Source of the DNA: Candidatus Caldisaccharidevorator malaysiensis
GTDB lineage: Bacteria > Armatimonadota > Fervidibacteria > Fervidibacterales > Fervidibacteraceae
Assembly (NCBI GenBank): GCA_025057575.1
Contig: JANXBO010000027.1
Span: forward strand, 1-34,100
Length of the DNA: 34,100 bases
Direction of reading: 5' to 3'
In this document: positions 8,730 through 16,776 of the stretch, piece after piece
How the letters are laid out: every line of letters starts with the position of its first letter
Position numbering within the stretch: the stretch's first letter is position 1
The notes under the pieces: model-generated
Databases searched by the model: none
What the model was told of the DNA's origin: nothing
What the model saw: only the letters and a program-made list of their open reading frames with translations
Made by a program: the position numbers and the translations under genes

Positions 8730-9740
8730 ATGACTGTTATTAGTCGCCTTCGGCTTTGGATGAAATACCTTTATGAGGAAATCCGGCGAAACGGGATTAG
8801 GGGAACCTTTCGCACTGTCCGATTAAAATTGCGCCAGATGTGGCTCATCCCCAAGACCCTGAGGAACAATCAGTGTCTTCTGCACACCACCACCCTGTTG
8901 GGTTATGACCTTCTTGTGGACAGCAACGATGCTGGAATCGGAAAGGAATTACGACGATACGGTGTGCACGAGCCGGCTCTCATATCCGTCCTACCTCTCT
9001 TCGTTCACGAAGGTGATACCGTTCTGGACATCGGCGCCAATATCGGTTACTATGCTGTGTTTTTGTCTCGCCTCATTGGGGAGAATGGTGTTATCGTGTG
9101 CGTTGAGCCGCATCCCAACAACTTTGACATTTTACTTAGGAACTTACAACTCAACCGAGTAAAAAATGCTATTGCACTCCCCCTGGCGGTGTCTAACCGC
9201 AAGGGTCAAGCAGAACTGTTTGTGAGCAGTTGGTCTAACTGGCACAGTCTTTTGGAAACGGTAACACCACGAGCGTCTCGCATCCCTGTTACCACAACCA
9301 CCATAGATGATTTGGCGCAGCAGGTCAACCGACCGGTGAATTTGATTCGGATGGACATTGAAGGTTATGAGTTTTTGGCTCTTGAGGGCGGTCGGCGCAC
9401 CTTGGAAAGAGACAAACCGACTCTTGTTGTGGAAATCCACCCTAATCTCCAAGCATCATCCGACATTATTGCCCAACATCTGCAGTTTCTGTCCTCTTTG
9501 GGCTATGAGTCTGAATTTCTCATCTTTCGCCCTGAAGAGGAATTTGGACGGAAAGCCCGTCTGTGGCGACTTTCCTTAGCAGAGATTATCGCTAATAAAT
9601 TACTCCTTGAGGGACCGGCAACATTGCTTCTGATTTTGGTGGCAAAAGAAAAAAGTGTTACCGCTCGCGCCCGCAACTTGAGACAAAGGAGCCTATCAGG
9701 AGAAGAACTCGTCGGACCACAACCTCATAAAACAGGGTAA
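8730..9740 (+). CDS. FkbM-family SAM-dependent methyltransferase
   Basis: The 336-residue protein carries the SAM-binding core DTVLDIGANIGYYAVFLSRL, then VCVEPHPNNFDILLRNLQLN and the family-typical RMDIEGYEFLALEGG followed by TLVVEIHP. These are hallmarks of FkbM O-methyltransferases, which often cap or decorate sugars in surface glycans. The first 60 residues are helical and basic, with no clear domain. AGGAGG lies about 13 bases before the ATG, a rather long spacing, so the start could be slightly different. It follows the GT4 gene after 93 bases in which no strong signal was seen. The target is unknown; context favours a terminal sugar methylation. Confidence 0.9.
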   Translation: MTVISRLRLWMKYLYEEIRRNGIRGTFRTVRLKLRQMWLIPKTLRNNQCLLHTTTLLGYDLLVDSNDAGIGKELRRYGVHEPALISVLPLFVHEGDTVLDIGANIGYYAVFLSRLIGENGVIVCVEPHPNNFDILLRNLQLNRVKNAIALPLAVSNRKGQAELFVSSWSNWHSLLETVTPRASRIPVTTTTIDDLAQQVNRPVNLIRMDIEGYEFLALEGGRRTLERDKPTLVVEIHPNLQASSDIIAQHLQFLSSLGYESEFLIFRPEEEFGRKARLWRLSLAEIIANKLLLEGPATLLLILVAKEKSVTARARNLRQRSLSGEELVGPQPHKTG

Positions 9741-9836
9741 ACTCAGCAGTATGTCGTTTTATCTGTCTTCTGCACAGAATGTTGACCGGTCGCTGAATCG
9801 TTTTCTTGGAAATTCCCCATCTGGCGATTGGAGACC

Positions 9837-11252
9837 TTAATTGTTCTTGTGCCGTGTCACATAAATGGTCGGTTGATAAGCCCGGGGCGCCGATCGCAAG
9901 AGCCATCGCTTTTGGGTTTGAAAAGGACCGAAAAAGGGTGCGATAAAGGTGTTGAAAACGGGCTCCACCATTACCGTCCCGTCCACTTTTTGAAGGAAAC
10001 GGCGGAGACGGTCTTCCGAGATACCTGAGTGAGGCCATTGGTAAACCCTGACGTCGGGTCTTTTGGCTTGAAGGTAGAAATAAGGATCCGGACGAGCAAA
10101 GGAGAGGATCGTTGCGTTATTGGGCAAGAGGTAGGAGAGATCCTCAAGAAATTGTTGATGCGCATAACTGATGAATCGCACATCCCTTAGATACTGCCCA
10201 GTGCGAAACAATTGGTATCCTGTCCATAAGGCAGCAGCACTTAGGAGCACAAAAACAGGGACGGTTTTTTGCCCGCTTTTGATTAACCGGTCCACGAAAA
10301 AAATAAACAAAAAGTAGCCCAATGGAGTAAACCAACCCCAATACCATTCGTGAGTTCGGAAAGCGAACAGGAAATAGCAGAAAATCGGCAGACCAGCGGG
10401 CCAGAAAAATGGTAAGAGATGTCCCTTTTTCCAGGCAAGAAAAGCAACAGCGACGACCGCCAGCCAAGGGGGACTGTTAGTGGGCATAAAGTCGGAGCGT
10501 ATTAGGCGAAAGCCTAAAAAACTGGCAAAGGGAGAGATCCAACTGCCTGGGGTCATCGTTCGCAGCAGTGCCTGTTGTTGGCTTGTAAAGGCAAACCAGT
10601 CGTCAAGGGCAAGCGCCAACCATATTCCAGCGCTCACCATCAACGGAAGAATCCAAACCCCAAACTCTCTGATTTTTCTCTGGACCATCAGTCTTGCGGA
10701 AAGGAAGAGGGTCGGAAAAAGACCGAGAAGGGCGTGACTGAAGAGAGCCAAGGTAACCATTAGTCCTGAAAGGAAATACCACCAAAGTCCTTTTTTGTCT
10801 TCGGCAAATAGGTGACAGTGAACGGCTAAAAGAGTGAAAGTGAGGCTGATCATATCAAAACGGGCAATGTTAGCAGTGATCTGAAAGAAGGTATCTAAAG
10901 AAATCCAGAGACAGCCAAGGAGAGAAAGGTATGGGGACAGTCCGGCTCGTAAGCCCAGCCAGAAAATCAAGCAAAGGACGCTGACTCCCAGCAATCGGTT
11001 GAACCAGCGGAGGGTTTCTAAGTCAAAACCAAACAGCATTCCCCAGAGGCTGAAGGCGCCTTTGGCGACGACGACGGGCACATAGGAGCGTCTTTCTGCA
11101 CCTGGCACCAGACCGGCGATGAGCGGTGAGCCCAAACCCTTTCCTTCGGCAATGTTTCTCGCCGCCACATACATCCCCGCCTCCTCCGGTGGCCAGGGTG
11201 GGGGAATGGTCGTTCCATAAAAAGACAAAATGGAAAGGAAAAGCAGACACAC
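9837..11252 (-). CDS. GT39/ArnT-like multi-pass membrane glycosyltransferase (probable)
   Basis: The 471-residue protein has about ten hydrophobic segments and an early periplasmic-loop motif PPPWPPEEAGMYVAARNIAEGKG, similar to the D/E-E-A-x-Y motif of GT-C enzymes that use polyprenyl-phosphate sugars (PMT_2/ArnT group). A soluble C-terminal part (about 370-471) follows. It would transfer a sugar on the outer face of the membrane; the GT2 at 6242 could make its donor. The start is doubtful. GTG 11252 is the first standard start, but the open frame runs upstream through a hydrophobic stretch (VIAFSCLTLV) with no ATG, GTG or TTG, so the first helix may be longer. It is convergent with the FkbM gene and downstream of hypE on the same strand. 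Confidence 0.7.
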   Translation of the reverse strand: MCLLFLSILSFYGTTIPPPWPPEEAGMYVAARNIAEGKGLGSPLIAGLVPGAERRSYVPVVVAKGAFSLWGMLFGFDLETLRWFNRLLGVSVLCLIFWLGLRAGLSPYLSLLGCLWISLDTFFQITANIARFDMISLTFTLLAVHCHLFAEDKKGLWWYFLSGLMVTLALFSHALLGLFPTLFLSARLMVQRKIREFGVWILPLMVSAGIWLALALDDWFAFTSQQQALLRTMTPGSWISPFASFLGFRLIRSDFMPTNSPPWLAVVAVAFLAWKKGHLLPFFWPAGLPIFCYFLFAFRTHEWYWGWFTPLGYFLFIFFVDRLIKSGQKTVPVFVLLSAAALWTGYQLFRTGQYLRDVRFISYAHQQFLEDLSYLLPNNATILSFARPDPYFYLQAKRPDVRVYQWPHSGISEDRLRRFLQKVDGTVMVEPVFNTFIAPFFGPFQTQKRWLLRSAPRAYQPTIYVTRHKNN

Positions 11253-11321
11253 AAGTGTCAGGCAAGAGAAAGCGATAACAGACGCCTTTACCCTTTTTCC
11301 CTCCCACGAGTGGATGCGATC

Positions 11322-11347
11322 GTAAACCTGCTGCTGCAGGCGTTTAC
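11322..11347. repeat. imperfect inverted repeat between hypE and the GT39-like gene
   Basis: GTAAACCTGC (11322-11331), a 4-base loop, then GCAGGCGTTTAC (11336-11347) can pair with a two-base bulge. It lies just after the hypE stop on the minus strand. No T-run follows on that strand, so it is not a classic terminator; it could be an mRNA end hairpin, an attenuator or an operator. TTACA-T-TGTAA (11344-11354) overlaps its edge. Confidence 0.5.
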
Positions 11348-11364
11348 ATTGTAACGGACACGGG

Positions 11365-12441
11365 TCAGCAGATTCTGGGGAGAGGGTCGCCCATCAGCAT
11401 ATCAATCTGGCGAAGACCGCCAAAGGTCGTTTCCATCAGGACCAGTCCGGGCTCTTCGTCGGTTACCTCTCCAATCAAGGCAGCGTCTGTGCCCAAGGGA
11501 TGCGATCGGATCAATTGCAGAGCCCGCTCTGCATCTTCGGGACCAGCGACAAAAACCATCTTCCCTTCACAAGCAAGGTAGAGGGGGTCAAGACCGAGAA
11601 TTTCGCAGGCGGCACTCACCTCGGTCTTGATGGGGATGGTTTCCTCCCTTATCCTGATGCTCACCTGAGACGCCCGGGCGATTTCGTTGAGGACCGCTGC
11701 CAGACCCCCTCTGGTCGGATCCCGAAGGCAGTGGACGTGAGGACAATTCTTGATCACCGTTTCCACCAAGGTCCACAGCCCTGCCGAATCGGAACGGATT
11801 TCCGATTCCAATTCCAAATGACCTCTCGCCATCAAAACCGCCGCACCGTGATCGCCGATCGTGCCTGATAGCAATACCCGATCGCCCGGTCTGGCTTTGG
11901 AGATAGACAAAACATAATCCGTTTCCACGATACCCACTCCTGTGGTGGCAATATACACACCGCCCCCTTTCCCCGCCGGAACGACTTTCGTGTCCCCCGT
12001 TACGACCGAAAGACTGTGCTCTTGACACGCTCTGGCGAAAGAGATGACGATTTTTTGAAGGTCCTCCATCGCAAGACCTTCTTCAAGGACAAAGGAAGCA
12101 GCGATAAAGAGGGGACGAGCGCCTGCCGTCGCCAAATCGTTGACCGTGCCGTGGACCGCCAGAGACCCGATGTCGCCACCAGGGAAAAACAACGGTTCCA
12201 CCGTGAATCCATCGGTCGTAATCGCCAACCGTTTCCCATTGAACGAGATCGTTGCCGAATCGTCCAAGGGCTCCAGCCATTGGTTGCGGAAGAAGGGCAA
12301 AAAAATGTCTCGGACGAGATTGTGGGTCGCCAGACCACCGGAACCGTGCATTAGAGTGATCACTTTGCCCGTGTTGGCGATCAATTCTTCGTGCCCCTTT
12401 GGATTTTCCAGCGGAACATTTTCTGAATAGTCACGCCGCAT
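11365..12441 (-). CDS. hypE: hydrogenase maturation protein HypE
   Basis: The 358-residue PurM-like protein catalyses ATP-dependent dehydration of a carbamoyl group carried on its C-terminal cysteine, giving the thiocyanate that becomes the CN ligands of the NiFe centre. The sequence ends in GDPLPRIC, the diagnostic P-R-I-C tail with the acceptor Cys as the last residue. N-terminal features include GSGG (34-37), DDSATI and GDIGSLAVHGTVNDLA, and later GDTKVVPAGKGGG. Length is normal. It partners HypF (carbamoyl donor) and HypC-HypD (CN acceptor), encoded just upstream on the same strand; hypD ends 24 bases before it. The ATG is preceded by a GGGGTG-type ribosome site. Confidence 0.96.
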   Translation of the reverse strand: MRRDYSENVPLENPKGHEELIANTGKVITLMHGSGGLATHNLVRDIFLPFFRNQWLEPLDDSATISFNGKRLAITTDGFTVEPLFFPGGDIGSLAVHGTVNDLATAGARPLFIAASFVLEEGLAMEDLQKIVISFARACQEHSLSVVTGDTKVVPAGKGGGVYIATTGVGIVETDYVLSISKARPGDRVLLSGTIGDHGAAVLMARGHLELESEIRSDSAGLWTLVETVIKNCPHVHCLRDPTRGGLAAVLNEIARASQVSIRIREETIPIKTEVSAACEILGLDPLYLACEGKMVFVAGPEDAERALQLIRSHPLGTDAALIGEVTDEEPGLVLMETTFGGLRQIDMLMGDPLPRIC

Positions 12442-12465
12442 AAGGACACCCCTTTTGTCTTTTGG

Positions 12466-13596
12466 TTAGCGACTGGTTTTTGAAAGTTTTCTTCTGACGA
12501 AATGGGAATGGCGGGCGTGATGATAAACAGCAGCACAGGCACCTTCGGAAGACACCATACACGCACCGATGGGTCTTTCGGGGCTGCAGGGGTTGTCAAA
12601 GAGAGGGCACTCCCACGGCTTTTTGACTCCTCTGAGGACATCACCGCACAGGCACCCTTTTGGCTCCCGACTGGGCATCTCTTGGATCGAAAACTGGACC
12701 TCAGCGTCCCAATCGGAGAGATGGGCTGCAATCTTGAATCCGCTGTCGGGGATCCAGCCCAGTCCCCGCCATTCAAAAGTCTCCCGAACTTCAAAGACCT
12801 GATCCATAAGGGAAAGAGCAACGGGATTGCCGTTGTAGCGCACGGATCGGGTATATTGCACCTCCACTCGGGGCTGACCGGACTTGAGTTGACGGACTAA
12901 CATCCAGACGGCTTGCAGTAAATCAAGAGGTTCAAAACCGCTGATGACAACCCCCTTCCCGTAATCCTTGACGATACCCTCCCAGGCGACGGCACCGATG
13001 ACAGTGGAAACGTGTCCTGGTCCGATAAAGCCGTCCAAGACGGTTTGAGGGCTGTCCAAAAGAGCCCTCATCGCAGGGATCAGGCGCACATGGTTGCAAA
13101 AGACAAAGAAATTGCGGACGGACCGTTCCCGAGCGTGAAGAAGGGTGACGGCAGTGGCGGGAGCCGTCGTTTCAAATCCGATGGCGAAAAAGACAACCTT
13201 CTTGTCCGGATGAGCCTCCGCCAACCGAAGGGCATCTATGGGGCTGTAGACGATTCGCACATCGCTTCCTGTTGCCGCTGCTGTTGCCAGAGAACCCATT
13301 GTTCCGGGAACCCGGATCATATCCCCATAAGTGGCCAGCAAGACAGTGTCCTGTTGGGAGAGGGCAATGGCTTGGTCCAATCGCCCCGTCGGTAAAACGC
13401 AGACGGGGCAGCCTGGTCCGTGCAGCAGTTCTATGTGAGGGTGAAGAAGGTCTACAAGCCCGAACCGATAAAAGGCGTGGGTGTGCCCCCCACAGATTTC
13501 CATAATTCGGTAAGTGGCACCATTACACTCCCGCCGGATTTCCTTGATCAGTTCCTTGGCGAGACTGGGGTCACGAAACTCTCTGATGTATTTCAT
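12466..13596 (-). CDS. hypD: hydrogenase maturation protein HypD
   Basis: The 376-residue [4Fe-4S] scaffold on which, with HypC, the Fe(CN)2CO unit is assembled. Family motifs are complete: EICGGHTHAFYRFG (33-46), LLHGPGCPVCVLP with its C-P-V-C, TYGDMIRVPG, IGFETTAP, and GPGHVSTVIG. The cysteine-rich C-terminal part (GCLCGDVLRG; CPLFDNPCSP; GACMVSSEGACAA) holds the Fe-S ligands. The ATG overlaps the hypC stop in an ATGA, so the two partner proteins are translationally coupled. Length matches the family (about 370). Nothing is unusual apart from a short basic tail. Confidence 0.97.
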   Translation of the reverse strand: MKYIREFRDPSLAKELIKEIRRECNGATYRIMEICGGHTHAFYRFGLVDLLHPHIELLHGPGCPVCVLPTGRLDQAIALSQQDTVLLATYGDMIRVPGTMGSLATAAATGSDVRIVYSPIDALRLAEAHPDKKVVFFAIGFETTAPATAVTLLHARERSVRNFFVFCNHVRLIPAMRALLDSPQTVLDGFIGPGHVSTVIGAVAWEGIVKDYGKGVVISGFEPLDLLQAVWMLVRQLKSGQPRVEVQYTRSVRYNGNPVALSLMDQVFEVRETFEWRGLGWIPDSGFKIAAHLSDWDAEVQFSIQEMPSREPKGCLCGDVLRGVKKPWECPLFDNPCSPERPIGACMVSSEGACAAVYHHARHSHFVRRKLSKTSR

Positions 13597-13859
13597 CGTC
13601 CTGGCTCCCAGAGATTCTTTTCATCCTCGCCAAACAAACCGGCTCCGATAAGGGACAGAGCCCTTAGGGTTTCCTTCGCCTCCAATTCATCCAAAATTTG
13701 CAGGGCGAACCCGACGTGGATGATCACCCAATCCCCTACCTTCGCCTCCGGCACGAGAGCGAGGGACACTTTGCGCATCACCCCTGACACATTGACCTTA
13801 GCCATCGCTTCTTCGCCATCCAGAATCTCCACTATCTGACCGGGAACAGCGAGACACAT
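13593..13859 (-). CDS. hypC: hydrogenase assembly chaperone HypC
   Basis: The 88-residue OB-fold chaperone begins MCLAVPGQI. Cys2, exposed after Met removal, binds the iron that carries CN and CO ligands and then contacts the large-subunit precursor. VGDWVIIHVGFAL supplies the conserved histidine region. An AGGAGG ribosome site overlaps the end of hypF, whose stop lies 4 bases before this ATG, and its own stop overlaps the hypD start by four bases. This may be a chaperone dedicated to the HycE-type large subunit encoded at 19658-21373 (a HycE-specific paralogue exists in E. coli), but no second hypC is visible to compare. Confidence 0.96.
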   Translation of the reverse strand: MCLAVPGQIVEILDGEEAMAKVNVSGVMRKVSLALVPEAKVGDWVIIHVGFALQILDELEAKETLRALSLIGAGLFGEDEKNLWEPGR

Positions 13860-13863
13860 CCCC

Positions 13864-16218
13864 CTAACCTCCTACGGGAGCACGGATAACGCTCACCCTA
13901 AAAGAATGGAGACTTTCTTTAAAAGAAAGCAAGGCGCCCCCAATGACCGCTTGCCCGAAGGCAATCCCACCGTCATTGGGTGGTAACGCCGATGGGAGAT
14001 AAGGTTCCAGCCCCTTTTCTTTCAGAGCAGGAAGAAGGAGGGAAAGGAACAAGGTATTCTGCATCACACCACCGCTAAGGGCGACTTGGCGCACCTTCGT
14101 CTTGAGCGAGATTAAATGGCAAAGTCGCGCAGTCCCTTCAGCAAGACCTTTATGAAACCGAAAAGCGATCCTCTCCCTTTCCACGCCGGAGGCGATGTCG
14201 CTGATGATTTGTTTGATGGCGGATTGAGGGCTTAAAACCAGGGGTTCCTTCCCGATAACTTCAAAGGTGTATCCCGGCTCGTCCGTTGGGCAGGACCAGG
14301 CAGCACATTCAAGGGCGACTGCCGAATGCCCCTCATAATCGGACTGGTGACAGAGGTCCAGGAGGCTGGAGACAGCATCAAACAGCCTGCCGACGCTAGT
14401 TGTTGGGATTGTGGGCAAGTTTGAAGTCAACACTCTCCAAATAAGATCCCAGTTTTTAGACCCAATGGCTTTGCTGATCCAGGGGGCTTTTTGTCGCCCT
14501 TCGGTGCCAAAGGTCTTGAAAAGCCAAGCAGCCGCCATCCGCCAGGCTTGCCGAATCGCTTTTTCGCCACCCGGTAGCGGAACCACCTCCAGATGAGCCA
14601 GCCGATGAAAGTTTGTCCTCGTGGCGAAGAGCACCTCTCCACCCCACACGGTCCCGTCCGGTCCATAGCCCGTCCCGTCAAAAGCGACCCCAATGACCGG
14701 TCCCTCAAGGCGATGCTCTGCCATCACCGCTGCGATGTGAGCGTGATGATGCTGAACGGGTATTTTCCAACGAACGGGTAGGCGGAAAGCGTAACGAGTG
14801 GACGGATAGTCCGGATGAAGGTCGTAGACGACGGCTTTCGGTTCTATCTCAAAAAGACCCTTGTAGTGGTCTATGGCTTCCTGATAACTCTTGAAGGTCG
14901 GATAGTGGTCCAAATCACCGATATGGTGACTGACGAAGCACAAATCATCACGGCAAAGAGCGAAGGTGTTTTTCAACATTCCACCGGTAGCCAGTAGAGG
15001 TATGGGGACGGGCTCCGGTAGCGGGATCGGCTGAGGGGCGTAGCCCCGAGATCGTCGGATGAAAAGCAGATGGTCGCCGACGAACCGAAGGACCGAGTCG
15101 TCGCACCGCATATGAATCGGTCTGTTGTGAGTGAGGAAGAAGTCTACCAAAGGCGCTAGCCGCTTGACGGCGTCGTCGTCCTTGTAGGCGATCGGTTCAT
15201 CGCTTAAATTGCCACTGGTCATTACCAGCAAAGGAGGTGAGTTGTCAAGGAGCAGGTGGTGAAGGGGTGTGTAAGGGAGAAATATACCCAGATGATGGTG
15301 GGACGGGGCGACGGCTGGGGCAACGGGGACGCCGGGTCTCTTTTTTACGATCACGATCGGTCTCCGCCACGATTGGAGACATTCCCTTTCATTCTCTGAA
15401 AGGATGCAGAACCGGTCAACGGTTTCCATATCCCGAGCCATCACGGCGAAGGGTTTGGACTCGCGAATTTTGCTTTTTCTCAACCGCAGGACGGCGGCTT
15501 GGTTTTGTGCGTCACAGGCGATGTGATAACCTCCTAAACCCTTAACGGCAACGATAAAGCCCTGTTTTAAGAGTTGCCCTGCTTGTCCGATCGGATCCTG
15601 ACCGATGACCGGAACTCCCGACTTATCCAGAAGGACCGCTTGGGGACCACACTGGGGGCAGGCAGTCGGCTGTGCGTGAAACCGCCGATCGCAAGGATCG
15701 TGATATTCTGCTTCGCACTCGGGGCACATTTGAAAGGCTGCCATCGTCGTCCGAGCCCGATCGTAGGGAACGCTGATGATAATGGTGAACCGAGGTCCGC
15801 AGTTGGTGCAATTGAGGAAAGGATAGTTATATCGGCGACACTGAGGATCTCTCATTTCCGATAAGCAGTCCTCGCAGGTCGCCACATCGGGGGAGATCAG
15901 GGTGATAGCGGGACCTTCCTTTTGACTGTCCTTAATGACGAAGGATTGATCACCGACAGGGGTTATCGTTTCTATGGTAACGGACTTAATGAGGGACAAG
16001 GGTGGGTTTTCAGAGGTTAGGGACTGGACGAATTTTCTTAAGGACTCTTCGGGACCTTCGGCTTCCACGATCACTCCGGTGGAGTCATTGAGGACGAAGC
16101 CGGTCAGGTTCCAGCGAGAGGCCAGGCGATAGACAAAAGGGCGAAAACCAACCCCTTGGACGATGCCGGTCACAAGGAGGCGCCAGCGCTGCCATCCCTT
16201 GCCACTGAGTCGTTCCAA
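13864..16218 (-). CDS. hypF: carbamoyltransferase HypF
   Basis: The 784-residue enzyme converts carbamoyl phosphate and ATP to carbamoyl-AMP and passes the carbamoyl group to HypE. Domains in order: acylphosphatase (about 11-97; GIVQGVGFRPFVYRLA), two zinc-finger-like motifs (C115/C118 with C137/C140 or C165/C168, and C187/C190), a YrdC-like domain (about 200-390; KGLGGYHIACDA, MTSGNLSDEPIA, RSRGYAPQPI), and a Kae1-like domain with VQHHHAHIAAVMAEH and GVAFDGTGYGPDGT. Length is normal (about 750). The start read here is TTG at 16218; no better ATG fits before the acylphosphatase core, though an in-frame GTG lies at residue 16. hypA ends 15 bases upstream. Confidence 0.96.
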   Translation of the reverse strand: MERLSGKGWQRWRLLVTGIVQGVGFRPFVYRLASRWNLTGFVLNDSTGVIVEAEGPEESLRKFVQSLTSENPPLSLIKSVTIETITPVGDQSFVIKDSQKEGPAITLISPDVATCEDCLSEMRDPQCRRYNYPFLNCTNCGPRFTIIISVPYDRARTTMAAFQMCPECEAEYHDPCDRRFHAQPTACPQCGPQAVLLDKSGVPVIGQDPIGQAGQLLKQGFIVAVKGLGGYHIACDAQNQAAVLRLRKSKIRESKPFAVMARDMETVDRFCILSENERECLQSWRRPIVIVKKRPGVPVAPAVAPSHHHLGIFLPYTPLHHLLLDNSPPLLVMTSGNLSDEPIAYKDDDAVKRLAPLVDFFLTHNRPIHMRCDDSVLRFVGDHLLFIRRSRGYAPQPIPLPEPVPIPLLATGGMLKNTFALCRDDLCFVSHHIGDLDHYPTFKSYQEAIDHYKGLFEIEPKAVVYDLHPDYPSTRYAFRLPVRWKIPVQHHHAHIAAVMAEHRLEGPVIGVAFDGTGYGPDGTVWGGEVLFATRTNFHRLAHLEVVPLPGGEKAIRQAWRMAAAWLFKTFGTEGRQKAPWISKAIGSKNWDLIWRVLTSNLPTIPTTSVGRLFDAVSSLLDLCHQSDYEGHSAVALECAAWSCPTDEPGYTFEVIGKEPLVLSPQSAIKQIISDIASGVERERIAFRFHKGLAEGTARLCHLISLKTKVRQVALSGGVMQNTLFLSLLLPALKEKGLEPYLPSALPPNDGGIAFGQAVIGGALLSFKESLHSFRVSVIRAPVGG

Positions 16219-16233
16219 AGAGCAGCACGCCTT

Positions 16234-16614
16234 TCAAGGAAGGGGTTTCTCAGTCGGTTGGCTTAACTGGGGAATGACAAACTGCACCTCTAAGATCTCC
16301 AGATCGGGCGCCGCTTCAATCTCTATGTCCGATGACCGGCACTTGGGGCAGCGGACGTCGTGATCCAAGGGCAAGAAACCGAAAGAACAGGACAGGCAGA
16401 CGGCTCTCGGCGGCTGCTCGGTGATCGTTAGGTCGGCACCCTGACAGATCGTTCCAATGGACAGTTGTTCAAAAAGGCACTGGAACGCCTCGGGGTCCAG
16501 CCAGTGAGTCCCCCCAAGGCGGACCTTGATGCTGCGGACCGCAGTGGCGCCCTTTTCTTTGCTCATCTTCCGCAGGGTCCCAATCAGCGACCGAACCAAT
16601 TGAGCCTCGTGCAC
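16234..16614 (-). CDS. hypA: hydrogenase nickel insertion protein HypA
   Basis: The 126-residue protein starts M-H-E, the conserved N-terminal nickel site (His2), and has a zinc domain with C73-x2-C76 and C89-x2-C92. It delivers nickel to the large subunit, normally together with the GTPase HypB, which is not in this window. The start is GTG at 16614, with GAGAGGG about 7 bases upstream. It is the first gene of hypAFCDE, and its upstream region is shared with the divergent kinase gene and carries two operator-like repeats. It is slightly longer than the usual 113-118 residues because of a proline-rich tail. Confidence 0.95.
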   Translation of the reverse strand: MHEAQLVRSLIGTLRKMSKEKGATAVRSIKVRLGGTHWLDPEAFQCLFEQLSIGTICQGADLTITEQPPRAVCLSCSFGFLPLDHDVRCPKCRSSDIEIEAAPDLEILEVQFVIPQLSQPTEKPLP

Positions 16615-16666
16615 GGAAAATCCCTCTCTTTCATTCTTAATTCTTGGCTCACGACCTTTTTTCTGC

Positions 16667-16685
16667 CGTCAGGTTTTTCCCGACA
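16667..16685. promoter_or_regulatory. hydrogenase operator site 1 (imperfect)
   Basis: CGTCAGG-TTTTT-CCCGACA. It differs from the TGTCAGG-N5-CCTGACA consensus at one base in each arm and keeps the 5-base AT spacer. It lies about 50 bases upstream of the hypA start. No known regulator is recognised. Confidence 0.6.
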
Positions 16686-16700
16686 AAGACTCAGAGTCTT
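16686..16700. repeat. perfect 15-base palindrome
   Basis: AAGACTC-A-GAGTCTT is a perfect 7-1-7 palindrome directly abutting operator site 1. It could bind a second regulator or form a small hairpin in either leader RNA. Function is unknown. Confidence 0.5.
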
Positions 16701-16715
16701 CCTTTTCGGACACAC

Positions 16716-16735
16716 TGTCAGGAGTTGACCTGACG
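16716..16735. promoter_or_regulatory. hydrogenase operator site 2
   Basis: TGTCAGG-AGTTGA-CCTGACG. The arms match the consensus except the last base, and the spacer is 6 rather than 5. It lies 41 bases before the kinase start and covers a TTGACC that could be its -35 element, which would suit repression. Confidence 0.65.
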
Positions 16736-16742
16736 GACTTGT

Positions 16743-16758
16743 TTGCCCTAAGAGGCAA
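16743..16758. repeat. inverted repeat TTGCC-N6-GGCAA
   Basis: TTGCC-CTAAGA-GGCAA lies 18 bases before the kinase start codon. It could be a small operator or a leader hairpin near the ribosome site. No family can be assigned. Confidence 0.4.
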
Positions 16759-16776
16759 TCTGTAAACGGGTCTACG

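Larger units (their letters stand above)
16615..16776. promoter_or_regulatory. divergent hypA / histidine kinase control region
   Basis: This 162-base gap contains four separate symmetric elements: an operator-like repeat at 16667-16685, a perfect 15-base palindrome at 16686-16700, a second operator-like repeat at 16716-16735, and TTGCC-N6-GGCAA at 16743-16758. Promoters for hypA (minus) and the kinase (plus) must lie here. On the plus strand a TTGACC inside the second operator has a weak -10-like TAAGAG 18 bases further on. Confidence 0.7.

Noticed and set aside
11254-11263. Isolated TGTCAGG before the GT39-like gene
   Set aside because: Only one arm is present; no CCTGACA follows, so it is not counted as an operator.
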